Source: Streptomyces peucetius (GTDB lineage Bacteria > Actinomycetota > Actinomycetes > Streptomycetales > Streptomycetaceae). Taken from it: a DNA stretch of 64,000 nt. Position 1 is the first letter of the stretch. Each line of letters opens with the position of its first letter. Under the pieces are notes generated by a model. That model saw only the letters and a list, made by a program, of their open reading frames with translations. It made no database searches and was not told the DNA's origin. Where the stretch lies: positions 6,138,001 through 6,202,000 of the forward strand of contig NZ_CP107567.1 of assembly GCF_025854275.1 (NCBI RefSeq). Reading direction: 5' to 3'. A program made the translations under genes and the position numbers. Positions 27,834 to 36,292 of this stretch are shown here, in pieces.

Positions 27834-29162
27834 ATGCAGAACGCACCTGAGTCCTCGCTGGTCGGGCAGGAGTACGAGGTCGAGGTCGGCCCGGTCGCCC
27901 ACGGCGGCCACTGTGTCGCCCGCACCGAGGACGGGCGGGTGCTGTTCGTACGGCACTCGCTGCCCGGCGAGAAGGTGGTGGCCAAGGTCACCGAGGGCGA
28001 GGAGGACTCCCGTTTCCTGCGCGCCGACGCGGTACGGGTGCTGGAGCCGTCCAAGGACCGTGTCGAGGCCCCCTGCCCCTACGCCGGCCCCGGCAGGTGC
28101 GGCGGCTGCGACTGGCAGCACGCCAAGCCGGGCGCCCAGCGCCGCTTCAAGGGCGAGGTGATCGCCGAGCAGCTGCAGCGCCTCGCGGGCCTCACCCCGG
28201 AAGAGGCCGGCTGGGACGGGACCGTCATGCCCGCGCCGGGCGACAAGCTCCCGGCGGGCGAGGTGCCGGCCTGGCGCACCCGCGTCCAGTACGCGATCGA
28301 CGCCGAGGGCCGGGCCGGACTGCGCAAGCACCGCTCGCACGACGTACAGCCCATCGACCACTGCATGATCGCGGCGCCGGGGGTCAGCGAACTGGGCATC
28401 GAGAAGCGGGACTGGCCGCAGATGGCGTCCGTCGAGGCGATCGCGGCGACCGGCTCCAACGACCGCCAGGTCGTGCTCACGCCCCGCCCCGGCGGCCGGC
28501 TCCCGCTCGTCGAGCTCGACAAGCCGGTCTCCGTCCTCCGGGTCGAGGAACGCGACGGCTCGGTCCACCGCGTCCACGGCCGTGCCTTCGTACGCGAACG
28601 GGCCGACGAGCGCACCTACCGCGTCGGCATGGGCGGCTTCTGGCAGGTCCACCCGCAGGCGGCCGACCTCCTGGTCAAGGCCGTGATGCAGGGGCTGCTG
28701 CCGCGCAAGGGCGACATGGCACTCGACCTCTACTGCGGCGTGGGCCTCTTCGCGGGCGCCCTCGCCGACCGGGTGGGGGAGAAGGGCGCGGTGCTGGGCA
28801 TCGAGTCCGGCAAGCGCTCGGTGGAGGACGCCCGCCACAACCTCCAGGACTTCGACCGGGTCCGCATCGAGCAGGGCAAGGTCGAGTCCGTCCTGCCCCG
28901 CACCGGCATCGAGGAGGTCGACATCATCGTCCTCGACCCGCCCCGCGCGGGCGCCGGCAAGCAGACCGTCAAGCACCTCGCCGGGCTGGGTGCGCGGAGG
29001 ATCGCCTACGTCGCCTGCGACCCGGCGGCGCTGGCGAGGGACCTGGCGTACTTCCGCGAGGGCGGCTACCGGCCGCGGACGCTGCGGGCGTTCGACCTGT
29101 TCCCGATGACGGCGCACGTGGAGTGCGTGGCGATTCTCGAGCCCGCTCCAAAGGGGCTCTGA
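27834..29162 (+). CDS. TrmA/RumA-type class I SAM-dependent RNA (uracil-5-)methyltransferase
   Basis: 442 residues. N-terminal TRAM domain (about 8-70), then the iron-sulfur cysteines Cys81, Cys89 and Cys92 (CPYAGPGRCGGC), a central domain, and the Rossmann methyltransferase with SAM loop LDLYCGVGLFAG. DPPRAGAG is motif IV and Cys395 in YVACDPAALARD the likely catalytic nucleophile. The family methylates C5 of a uridine in rRNA or tRNA; the target is not decided here. ATG 27834 precedes the TRAM domain. A second, diverged copy of its last 63 bases lies at 39976-40038. Confidence 0.92.
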   Translation: MQNAPESSLVGQEYEVEVGPVAHGGHCVARTEDGRVLFVRHSLPGEKVVAKVTEGEEDSRFLRADAVRVLEPSKDRVEAPCPYAGPGRCGGCDWQHAKPGAQRRFKGEVIAEQLQRLAGLTPEEAGWDGTVMPAPGDKLPAGEVPAWRTRVQYAIDAEGRAGLRKHRSHDVQPIDHCMIAAPGVSELGIEKRDWPQMASVEAIAATGSNDRQVVLTPRPGGRLPLVELDKPVSVLRVEERDGSVHRVHGRAFVRERADERTYRVGMGGFWQVHPQAADLLVKAVMQGLLPRKGDMALDLYCGVGLFAGALADRVGEKGAVLGIESGKRSVEDARHNLQDFDRVRIEQGKVESVLPRTGIEEVDIIVLDPPRAGAGKQTVKHLAGLGARRIAYVACDPAALARDLAYFREGGYRPRTLRAFDLFPMTAHVECVAILEPAPKGL

Positions 29163-29639
29163 ACTGCGGTTTTCCTAGGCTGCTCAGGTGTGGACCGGTG
29201 CGCTCGACCTGTTTTCCAGAGGTGCATGACGTAGAGCGCGTCGTATCCACAGGGCGGTGTCTGACCTGCTCTTACGTGGCGTCGTTTCATGACAACAAGG
29301 GTTTCTCATCGGTCTTGGGTCGCACAGCGGTAGGACGTCTTGTCGCTCAGATGACGCTCGTCCTGGCGTGCAGTCACCTTGCAGACTGAAGATGCTCGCC
29401 TTCGGATTCCCATCTTCAGGCAGCTACCTCCAGCGGGCGTTGCCGTTCTCGCTGAGCACGGCAGATTCAACTCTCCACTGTTCGCCTTCACCAGCCTCAC
29501 CACGGACGACGGAATCCGGCCCGTCGGGGTGGCTGTGCGGCGGTAGACGTGTTCCGGCGCGCCGGAGGCCCCTGGTGCCATCGCCTCCACCACCGGCCCC
29601 GTCCGACCCCACCGGCGTCCGTGCCACTGTCCCACTCCG
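29163..29639. other. Non-coding stretch after the RNA methyltransferase gene
   Basis: About 480 bp less GC-rich than the surroundings, with no convincing gene on either strand. Bases 29163-29240 show patchy similarity to 40039-40130, continuing the similarity of the two methyltransferase gene ends. It marks the left edge of the decayed region. Confidence 0.5.
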
Positions 29640-30060
29640 GGCCCTACACACCGGCCGCGTCACGACGGCCCTGCCACCTGCGCCGGCTGCGGCCCCGCGG
29701 GGAGAGGGCACGGGTCTGCGTGCTCGGCGCGATGAGTCTGCCCTTCGGCGGAGACAGACTCGCCCTGGACGTCACCTCTGAGGCACGCAGCAGGCTGCAG
29801 GTGACCGCGGCCGCCGCCATCCCCCTGGGCGGCTCCACCCCCAACCCCCGCTACCCACGACGTACGGCTGACCGTCGGCGAGGACGCGTCCCTGCGCTGA
29901 CTGTCCCGGTTGCTGATCAGCGCTGGCGGCAGCATCCTCCACCAGCCGTCCGCGTGGAAACTCGCCGGTACTTCGTCGCTGCTCCTGCGTGAAGAACGAC
30001 TCTCCGGACGCTTCGCGGAGCCGCCGAGCCACCTGTCCACTCCGCGCATACGGGTGAGCG
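29640..30060 (+). pseudogene. ureD: Urease accessory protein UreD remnant
   Basis: Two frames together read as the middle of UreD. The first (to about 29845) contains RVCVLGAMSLPFGGDRLALD and LQVTAAAAIPL. The second (from about 29852) contains HDVRLTVGEDASLR, then a TGA at 29899-29901 where a Trp is expected, then LLISAGGSILHQPSAWKLAG and SSLLLREERLSGRF. A frameshift near 29845 and the nonsense codon show the gene is dead; the 5' end and the last third are also missing. No other urease genes are nearby, so this is a relic of a lost or rearranged urease cluster. Confidence 0.8.
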
Positions 30061-30104
30061 GGCGGGTGTCAAGGCCCGCCACTCCGTGTCCGTACCGGGG
30101 CTGT

Positions 30105-30707
30105 CTACGGCTCTTCGCCGCTGACGAGGAGCAGTGTGTGGGGCCAGAGGGTGTCCAGGACCGCGGGATCGTTCTTGAGTTTGGCGAACAGCACCAGCCC
30201 CTCCAGATGGGCGATTACTGCGCGTGCGACCGACTGTTCGGCGTGCTCGCGAGGGATGTCGCCTTCGCCCGCGGCCTGACCGAGCACGTCGCCGATCAGC
30301 GCGGTCTGCTCGTCGAAGATCTCTTCCAGCCTGGCGCGAACGTCAGGTTCCTGGGTGCTGAGTTCGAGGGTGAGGTTCCCGAGCAGGCAGCCGTCGACCG
30401 TGCCGCAGGTCTCCTTCCTGTGCCGCTGGACCTGTGCCATGCCCTCCAGCAGCCGGCGGAGCCGGATCAGAGCGGGGTCCGGGCCGTCCAGCGCGGTGGT
30501 CCAGGCGCGGCGCTGGCCTTCCCAGTAGGCGTTGACCGCCTGGAGGGTGAGGTCCTGTTTCGAGGTGAAGAAGTGGTAGAAGCTGCCCTTCTTGACCTCT
30601 GCCGCGGCGCAGATCTCCGCTACTCCCAGGCTGCTGTACCCCCGGTGCCGCATGAGTTCGCCGGCGGCGTCGAGGAGCCGCTCGCGTGCGGTGCTGGTGC
30701 GTCCCAT
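30105..30707 (-). CDS. TetR-family transcriptional regulator
   Basis: 200 residues. The N-terminal DNA-binding domain (about 5-55) reads TARERLLDAAGELMRHRGY followed by the recognition helix region KKGSFYHFFTSKQDL. The C-terminal ligand domain is of the TetR_C type with CGTVDGCLLGNL in the middle, as in regulators of flavoprotein/quinone reductase genes. I chose ATG 30707 (MGRTSTARER). It is divergent from the flavoprotein gene at 30866, and two copies of a TAGTTGACCG element lie between them, so it very likely represses both. Confidence 0.9.
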   Translation of the reverse strand: MGRTSTARERLLDAAGELMRHRGYSSLGVAEICAAAEVKKGSFYHFFTSKQDLTLQAVNAYWEGQRRAWTTALDGPDPALIRLRRLLEGMAQVQRHRKETCGTVDGCLLGNLTLELSTQEPDVRARLEEIFDEQTALIGDVLGQAAGEGDIPREHAEQSVARAVIAHLEGLVLFAKLKNDPAVLDTLWPHTLLLVSGEEP

Positions 30708-30716
30708 GGCGGCAAG

Positions 30717-30778
30717 TATACGGTCGGTCAACTAATTCGGAGGTGCGCCGGGTGGCGGGATAGTTGACCGGTCGTCTA
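30717..30778. promoter_or_regulatory. Paired operator elements for the TetR regulator
   Basis: TAGTTGACCGACCGTATA on the minus strand (30717-30734) and TAGTTGACCGGTCGTCTA on the plus strand (30761-30778) match at 15 of 18 positions and face each other in inverted orientation. The second has a perfect GACCGGTC centre. One lies next to the regulator start, the other upstream of the flavoprotein gene. Confidence 0.7.
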
Positions 30779-30865
30779 GTGTGCTTCCGGAGGCGGCCCC
30801 GACACCCGCGTCCGGTTGACCGTTCGCCCCGATTCCGGGGCATACACCACTTCATGGAGGGCCAC

Positions 30866-31483
30866 ATGTCCGTACCCATCTCTGTCGTCATCGCCTACCA
30901 CAGCGGATACGGGCACACGGGCCGGCAGGCGGCGGCCGTGGCGGAGGGCGCCGCGGCGGTGCCCGGCGTCCTGGCCGATCTGCGGGACGTCTCCACGCTC
31001 GACGAGGGCCTGTGGGCGGCTCTGGCGGAGGCGGAGGCGATCGTCTTCGGCTCCCCCACGTACATGGGCGCCACCTCTGCCGTGTTCCAGCGCTTCGTGG
31101 AGGCCAGTGCCCCCGTCTGGGCCGCGCGCGGCTGGCAGGGCAAGCTCGCCGCCGGGTTCACCAACTCGGCGGGGGTGAACGGCAACAAGGACAACGCGCT
31201 GCTGTCCATGACGGTCCTGGCGGCCCAGCACGGCATGAACTGGGTTCCGCTTGGCCTGCTGCCCGGCTGGATCTACAGCTCCGGCGGCAGTCCCGAGGAC
31301 CTGAACCGGCTGGGTTCGTTCGTGGGAGCCATGGCGCAGTCGCCCTCCGACCTCGGCCCGGAGGAGTCCCCTGCAGAGGCCGATCTGCGGACCGCGCGGC
31401 ACCTTGGCGAGCATGTCGCCCGGACGGCCCTGCAGTTCGTGCACGGGCGCGAGGCCGTCGAAGCCCTGGTGGTGACGGCGTGA
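30866..31483 (+). CDS. NAD(P)H-dependent FMN reductase / flavodoxin-like (WrbA type)
   Basis: 205 residues. The FMN phosphate loop is AYHSGYGHTGRQA (about 10-22) and the second FMN loop SPTYMGATSAVFQRF (about 65-80), both flavodoxin/WrbA features. Such proteins reduce quinones or free flavin. ATG 30866 has GGAGG at the right distance; ATG 30854 lies upstream without a site. The stop overlaps the start of the nitronate monooxygenase gene (GTGA), so the flavoprotein may supply reduced flavin or act in the same detoxification step. Controlled by the divergent TetR gene. Confidence 0.88.
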   Translation: MSVPISVVIAYHSGYGHTGRQAAAVAEGAAAVPGVLADLRDVSTLDEGLWAALAEAEAIVFGSPTYMGATSAVFQRFVEASAPVWAARGWQGKLAAGFTNSAGVNGNKDNALLSMTVLAAQHGMNWVPLGLLPGWIYSSGGSPEDLNRLGSFVGAMAQSPSDLGPEESPAEADLRTARHLGEHVARTALQFVHGREAVEALVVTA

Positions 31484-32565
31484 GCGCCGGACGCCTCGGT
31501 GATCTGCTGGGCATCGCCCTTCCCGTCGTGCAGGGCCCGTTCGGCGGGGGCCTGTCCTCGGTCGCACTGGCCGCGGCCGTGTCCGAAGGGGGAGGGCTGG
31601 GCTCCTACGGGGCGCACCTCCTGGACCCGCGAGAGATCACGGGCCTCGTCGGAGAGTTGAGGGCCCGCACCGGCCACCCGTTCGCCATCAACCTCTGGGT
31701 CCCCCACCAGGACGAGGCCGGACCGTGGCCGGACGCCGCCGAACTGGCCCCGCACATCCGGCGGCTGCACCCCTGCTACGACGAACTCGGGCTGCCCGCG
31801 GTGGCGGCCGAGGACATCACGCCGGGGCCGGACTTCGACGCCCAGGTGGACGCGCTGCTCGCGGCAGCGCCCCCGGTCATCAGCTTCGTGATGGGCCTCC
31901 CGCCCCGAAGGGTGATGGACGAGGCCCGCCGCCGCGGCATCGCGGTGATCGGCACGGCGACCACCGTGGACGAGGCAGTCGCACTGGAGCGCGCCGGCGT
32001 CGACGCCGTCGTGGCCTCCGGCGCCGATGCCGGCGGCCACCGGGGCGCCTTCCTGCGGCCGGTACGGGAGTCGCTCGTGGGGACGTTCTCGCTCGTGCCC
32101 CAGGTAGCCGACGCCGTGAGCGTTCCCGTCATCGCCGCCGGCGGGATCGCCGACGGCCGGGGGATGGCCGCGGCGCTCACCCTGGGCGCCGACGCCGTCC
32201 AGATCGGCACCGCCTTCCTCGCCACCCGCGAATCAGGGGCGAGCGAAGCCCACAAAAGGGCACTCGGCTCCCTCGAGGCCCGCACCACCGTTCTCACGCG
32301 TCTCTTCACGGGCCGGACCGCCCGCGGAATCGTGAACCGGTTCGTCCGTGACATGGCCCCGTACGAGGAGACCGTGCCCGCGTACCCCGTGCAGAGCGCA
32401 CTGATGCAGTCCGTCCGCCGTGAAGCCGGTGCCCAAGGGCGGGAGGATCTCAGCAGCCTGTGGGCCGGCCAAGCCGCGGTACTTGCCGGCGGCGCACGTG
32501 GGGCGCGGGACTACCTCAGCTTGCTCATGGACGACTTCCGGGCACGGGGAGGTCAGGGAGCCTGA
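31480..32565 (+). CDS. Nitronate monooxygenase family protein (FMN-dependent)
   Basis: 361 residues forming a TIM barrel of the 2-nitropropane dioxygenase family. Readable FMN-site motifs: PVVQGPFGGGLSS near the start, ASGADAGGHRG (about 185) and VIAAGGIADGRG followed by GADAVQIGTAFL (about 225-250). These enzymes oxidise nitronates such as propionate-3-nitronate. GTG 31480 overlaps the upstream stop by four bases. The 3' end overlaps a small convergent gene by 13 bases. Confidence 0.9.
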   Translation: MSAGRLGDLLGIALPVVQGPFGGGLSSVALAAAVSEGGGLGSYGAHLLDPREITGLVGELRARTGHPFAINLWVPHQDEAGPWPDAAELAPHIRRLHPCYDELGLPAVAAEDITPGPDFDAQVDALLAAAPPVISFVMGLPPRRVMDEARRRGIAVIGTATTVDEAVALERAGVDAVVASGADAGGHRGAFLRPVRESLVGTFSLVPQVADAVSVPVIAAGGIADGRGMAAALTLGADAVQIGTAFLATRESGASEAHKRALGSLEARTTVLTRLFTGRTARGIVNRFVRDMAPYEETVPAYPVQSALMQSVRREAGAQGREDLSSLWAGQAAVLAGGARGARDYLSLLMDDFRARGGQGA

Positions 32566-32864
32566 CAGGTCGGATCGTCGACGACGACGGTGTTGGCGGG
32601 GACGATGACGGGCGGATCGTCGTGCCTCACCCAGCGGGTGGTGACATAGGCGCGCTTGCCGACTCCCACGCATTCGGTGGTGAGGTTGCCGAAGCCGTCG
32701 GGCATGTTGAAGACCTCGGCCGGCGTGTTGTCCCCCGAGCGTCCCTGGACCGGCGCGTCGCCTTTGCCGCGCTCGTCGTTGTACTGCTGGGTATAGTCGG
32801 TGACCAGGTCGATGGCCGCGATCACCGGAATCACGCGCCGGAACGCAGGGGACATGCCGTGCAT
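32553..32864 (-). CDS. Hypothetical protein, 103 residues
   Basis: Begins MHGMSPAFRRVIPVIAAIDLV with one hydrophobic stretch at about 10-20, followed by a hydrophilic region that ends in a cysteine (DDPTCQAP), with another Cys at TECVGVG. I do not recognise the family. ATG 32864 has a GAGAGGAT site upstream, and the gene is separate from the broken gene behind it. It could be a small exported or membrane-anchored protein. Confidence 0.5.
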   Translation of the reverse strand: MHGMSPAFRRVIPVIAAIDLVTDYTQQYNDERGKGDAPVQGRSGDNTPAEVFNMPDGFGNLTTECVGVGKRAYVTTRWVRHDDPPVIVPANTVVVDDPTCQAP

Positions 32865-32992
32865 CGTCGATCCTCTCGGACAGGGAGCGGGTGGGGTGGA
32901 AGCTGGGGCGAGGGGAGCGGGTTGGTGCCGCGAGCGGGGCACAAGCGGTGGCGGCGCTGACGCGCCGCGCACGGAAGACCTCATGGGGGCGT

Positions 32993-34102
32993 TCAGCCGA
33001 AGGTGGCTTCCGGTGGGATGTGGAGGGTGAAGGCGCAGGATTTGTAGGGCCGGCCGGTGATCTGGAGTTGTACGCGGTGCGCGCCGGGGTGGTATCGGCG
33101 TGTGCTGAGTGGCCGGAGCGGGTGGCGGCGGACGCCCGAGCGGCGCTCGCCGGGGAGGAGGTCGCGACTGGTGAGTTTGAAGACCTTGGGGGAGAGGCTG
33201 CCGTTCGCCTTTCGGTAGTGGACGACGTAGTCGATGACGAGACGCGCGTTACGGGGGCCCAGTGTTGGTGACCTCGTAGTCGAAGACCAGTTCCTCACCC
33301 AGGTGCACGTGGGGTGTGCGGACGTCGGGGCTGACGACCCGGACACGGACGTCGGGGTCGTGGCCGAGGAGGCCAGCGCGTCACGGTCGCCGGCCTTGAC
33401 GAGGGTCCGCAGGCCATGCCGGACCAGGGCCGGTGTGGTGGGGCGCGGGCTCGGCGAGCCAGCGGGCGGCGGTGGCGACGGCCGTGCCGGGGTGGTCGTG
33501 GCTGATGTCGTTGAGGTGGTTGGCCACTGAGCGCCTGACGTACTCGCTCGGGTCTCGGTACAGCGCGTCCAGGACGGGCAGGGCCGGGGTGGGGTCGGCG
33601 ACGAACGCGGTCAGCCGGGGCGCACGGGCAGGCGCGGGCGGGTGCCCTCGCGCGCGAGGCGTCGGCCGTGCGGATCGGGATGACGGATCCACAGCACCGC
33701 CCGTTCCAGGGCGCGTGGTGGATCGGCGCTGAAGAAGGGGCGTACCGCCATCTCCGCGGTGAGCAGCGGAGTGAGGGCGGCGAGCAGATCGAGACCCGGC
33801 TCGAACATGTCGGACGCCAGGGCGCGTTCGTCGACGGCCGCGTTGACGGGGAAGGTCATCCAGCCAGTGAATTCGGGTCGGCGCAGGGCCGCGTGGACGA
33901 CGTCGGCGAAGGCGGGGTAGGCGTCCGGAACGTCGGCGAGGACGGCTTCCTTCACGGCGGTGATGCGCCGACTGAAAGCCAGGTCCTCCAGCAGGGCTCC
34001 GCAGCCGCGGAGGGCAGTCGCCGGTGCGGCGCCCGCTGCCGCCATGACGGAGGCCAGCAGCTCCTTGGTGCGAGGGTTGATCAGTTCGTCGGCCGTGGGC
34101 AC
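32993..34102 (-). pseudogene. Broken DNA alkylation repair protein (AlkC/AlkD-like, HEAT repeats)
   Basis: Read in order on the minus strand, three pieces make one full-length protein. Frame A (34102 to about 33640) starts [20 protein letters not shown]. Frame B (about 33690-33430) has a HEAT repeat, [22 protein letters not shown] later frame (from about 33260) has NARLVIDYVVHYRKANGS and SPKVFKLTSRDLLPGE, the C-terminal domain of this family. At least three shifts are needed, one in a GGGCCCCCG run near 33260. Several lesions argue for a true pseudogene, though read errors cannot be excluded from sequence alone. The family removes 3-methyladenine-type lesions. Confidence 0.78.
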
Positions 34103-34181
34103 GACTGTCCCTTTTCCTCGGTGCCGTACCGGGCGGCGTGCTCGCCCTGTGTGGTCGGGCGCGCCGCCGGTACCGGCTCGG

Positions 34182-34481
34182 CTAGGGCTGGGTGCTGTGC
34201 AGTACTTCGGCGTGCCGCATCTCGTGGACCTCGCCGATCAGGCTGAAGAACTCCCCGGCGGCCGGGTCTCCGGGCATCTCCTCCGCCGCGCGGGCGGCTG
34301 CCTCCGGGGAGGCCCAGAGGATGAGGTCGAGCAGGGAGCCGTCCTCGTACCGGGCGAGGTGCGCGCCGAGGAAGTCGGACCCGTACCGCTCACGCAGAAG
34401 GGCGATCAGCCTGGCGCGGTGGGCGGTCAGCCGCTCGGGGTCGGCGCAGGCGAAGCGGACGTATTCGATCGTCGTGCTCAT
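34182..34481 (-). CDS. Small dimeric alpha-beta barrel (antibiotic biosynthesis monooxygenase-like) protein
   Basis: 99 residues starting MSTTIEYVRFACADPERLTA, with the betaalphabetabetaalphabeta pattern of ABM/ferredoxin-like barrel proteins. ABM-type proteins act as cofactor-free monooxygenases or heme-degrading enzymes, but no catalytic residue is diagnostic here. It is divergent from the CGNR regulator gene, and two strong palindromes between them suggest that regulator controls it. Confidence 0.72.
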   Translation of the reverse strand: MSTTIEYVRFACADPERLTAHRARLIALLRERYGSDFLGAHLARYEDGSLLDLILWASPEAAARAAEEMPGDPAAGEFFSLIGEVHEMRHAEVLHSTQP

Positions 34482-34502
34482 GGGAACCCTTCCTTTATCG
34501 CC

Positions 34503-34567
34503 TCACGGATTCGGATCTCTGAATCCGTGAATGGAAGCTATCACGGATTCGGCGCAGGGAATCCGTG
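34503..34567. promoter_or_regulatory. Two tandem palindromic operators between ABM-like and CGNR genes
   Basis: TCACGGATTC-N8-GAATCCGTGA (34503-34530) and CACGGATTC-N8-GAATCCGTG (34542-34567) are two near-identical palindromes, offset by 38 bp, filling the 105-bp divergent promoter region. A related palindrome lies before the SapC gene (35882-35904). Confidence 0.8.
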
Positions 34568-34586
34568 GGTCCGGTAGGTTGATGAC

Positions 34587-35132
34587 ATGTCCCTCAAGAA
34601 CCTGCGCGAGATGCCGTGGATCGGCGAGCGGCCGGTCCTCGACGTGGCCAACACCGTCGTCGTCGGAGCCGGTCACGCGGGTGGCGACGTCGACCTGCTG
34701 GCCGAACCGGAGCTCCTGGCGTCCTGGCGGGAGAAGGCGTGCGACCGGGAGCTCGCCGACCTCCCCCTGGAGGATCTCGCGGAGCTGCGCGCCCCGGTCA
34801 GGGCCGCGCTGGACGCGGCGGCGCGGCAGGCCCCGGTGCCGGGGCCGGCGAGGGCGCGACTCAACGCGCTGGCCGCGCGGGCCCCCGTGACCTTCCGGGT
34901 CGACGATGCCGGCCACCTCACGGAGCAGGAGGCTGGCGGGCCGGTCGCGGCGACGGTCGCCCGGCAGGCGCTCGTGCTGGCCGCCGGGCCGGAGCAGGCG
35001 CGGTTGCGGTGCTGCCCCGCGCCGAGCTGCGGGATGTTCTTCCTCGCGCGCAGACGGGATCAGGCGTGGTGCTCCATCGGCTGCGGCAACCGGGCGCGCG
35101 CCGCCCGCCGCAGCGAGCAGCGCGCGGACTGA
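34587..35132 (+). CDS. CGNR zinc-finger transcriptional regulator (ABATE domain)
   Basis: 181 residues. N-terminal ABATE domain (about 10-125, with LDVANTVVVG at its start) and C-terminal CGNR zinc finger: CPAPSCGMFFLARRRDQAWC followed by IGCGNRARAARR, giving the four-cysteine site and the CGNR box. These are stress-related DNA-binding proteins in actinobacteria. It starts at ATG 34587, 20 bp after the tandem palindromes, which it probably binds; this is inference. Confidence 0.9.
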   Translation: MSLKNLREMPWIGERPVLDVANTVVVGAGHAGGDVDLLAEPELLASWREKACDRELADLPLEDLAELRAPVRAALDAAARQAPVPGPARARLNALAARAPVTFRVDDAGHLTEQEAGGPVAATVARQALVLAAGPEQARLRCCPAPSCGMFFLARRRDQAWCSIGCGNRARAARRSEQRAD

Positions 35133-35150
35133 ACCCGACCCTTCCCTTCG

Positions 35151-35858
35151 TCAGCCGTCGACGAGCTCGCCGTAGAGGCGTGTCGGGTTGTGCAGCGAGA
35201 CGAGGTGGGCGTGGATCAGTCTGAGATAGCCCTTGAGGTGGAGAGAGAGCAGATCGGCGGGGGAATCGCCGGCGCCGATCTCCCGCAGCCTCTCCTCGCT
35301 GATCACCCAGATGTTGCCGATCTCGACAGTGGCGCCGCCGGGCCGGGGCATTGTTATCGTCCGCTGCTCCAGCAGGTCGAGGCGGAGGAGTTCCTTCATG
35401 AAGTCCCGGGTCGGCATCACCTCCCGGGCGCACTGCAGGAGGAGTTCGACGCGCTCGGTCAGGAGTGGTGTGAGGGAGCCGTCCTCCTCGAAGAGGCGCT
35501 CGCCCTCGACTGTGCTCCAGCCGTCGTAGTCGGCGTCGATGTACACGCTCATCTCTTCGTCGTCCTCCACGACCGGGAAGAACGGGTACGCGCGGACCGA
35601 GGCGGGCCGGTACGCGTGGGGGCGCCACTCGCCGTCCTGTGTGACGTACTGGTTGCGGCCCCGTTCAAGGCCCAGCAGCGCGCACGGGGTGAGCCCTCTC
35701 GGGCCCTCGGAGAAGACGATCGGATAGGTCACCGCCGCCTCCGGGAACTCCGCCCCCAGGAGTGTGGCGAGCTGCTGCGGCGCGCCGTACCGCTCGGTCT
35801 GCGGCAGGGTCACGCGCAGTGAGGCGTGCTCTTCCTTGTTCAGTGGCACCGGCCGCAT
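35151..35858 (-). CDS. SapC-family protein
   Basis: 235 residues beginning MRPVPLNKEEHASLRV. Core motifs YPIVFSEGPRGLTPCALLGLERG, a YRPASVRAYPFFP segment and a long helical C terminus match the SapC family (peptide-resistance/S-layer-related proteins of poorly known function, common in Gammaproteobacteria). It is uncommon in Streptomyces and may have been acquired. ATG 35858 has a GAGGAGGGGAG site. A palindrome related to the CGNR-linked operators sits just upstream. Confidence 0.78.
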   Translation of the reverse strand: MRPVPLNKEEHASLRVTLPQTERYGAPQQLATLLGAEFPEAAVTYPIVFSEGPRGLTPCALLGLERGRNQYVTQDGEWRPHAYRPASVRAYPFFPVVEDDEEMSVYIDADYDGWSTVEGERLFEEDGSLTPLLTERVELLLQCAREVMPTRDFMKELLRLDLLEQRTITMPRPGGATVEIGNIWVISEERLREIGAGDSPADLLSLHLKGYLRLIHAHLVSLHNPTRLYGELVDG

Positions 35859-35881
35859 GAGATCTCCCCTCCTCACCAATA

Positions 35882-35904
35882 ACGGATTTGAAATGCAAAT
35901 CCGT
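35882..35904. promoter_or_regulatory. Palindromic operator upstream of the SapC gene
   Basis: ACGGATTTG-aaatg-CAAATCCGT: perfect 9-bp arms with a 5-base spacer, 24 bp before the SapC start. The arms share ACGGATT with the tandem palindromes at 34503-34567 but the spacing is shorter. Confidence 0.7.
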
Positions 35905-36292
35905 GAGACACGCTGTCAGTCTCCGCGTGAGTCGGCGCCGGATCGGGGTCGATGCCGGGCCGTCCGGCCGCCGGGCGGCCGCTGCGCGGCCTCTGCGTGG
36001 CCGTCGGGTGTGGCGAAGGCGACCAGGGGTCGGCCTTCGTTGCCGGGCAGGGTTCCGGACCGGATCGCGGTGCGCCACCCGGCAAGGGAGCTGGGGAAGC
36101 CGACCCTCCGGTGGGCCGCGTCCTCCCGCCGCGGGTGCGGTCTCGGATCGGTGGCGGGGAAACACGCCGGTGAGGCTGATCCACCGGCGGAACCCCGCCC
36201 GGACGGAGGCGTGTGCGTGAGCTGGGCCGTCAGAGTCCAGGACGTCCATGTCGGGGCTCAGGTTGGACCCCCGGCCGAGGGGTGGCGCGGCG
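35905..36292. other. Gap between SapC gene and TetR gene
   Basis: 388 bp. The open frames have skewed composition and no recognisable protein. No clear repeat or RNA. It may be decayed coding sequence. Confidence 0.45.

Noticed and set aside
25668..29117. An 1149-codon open frame on the minus strand
   Set aside because: Antisense shadow of the KimA-like permease and TrmA-type genes, with the same skewed composition.
29368..29781. 137-codon plus-strand frame after the RNA methyltransferase gene
   Set aside because: Pro/Ser/Arg-rich without a ribosome site or similarity; its later part is a wrong-frame reading of the ureD remnant.
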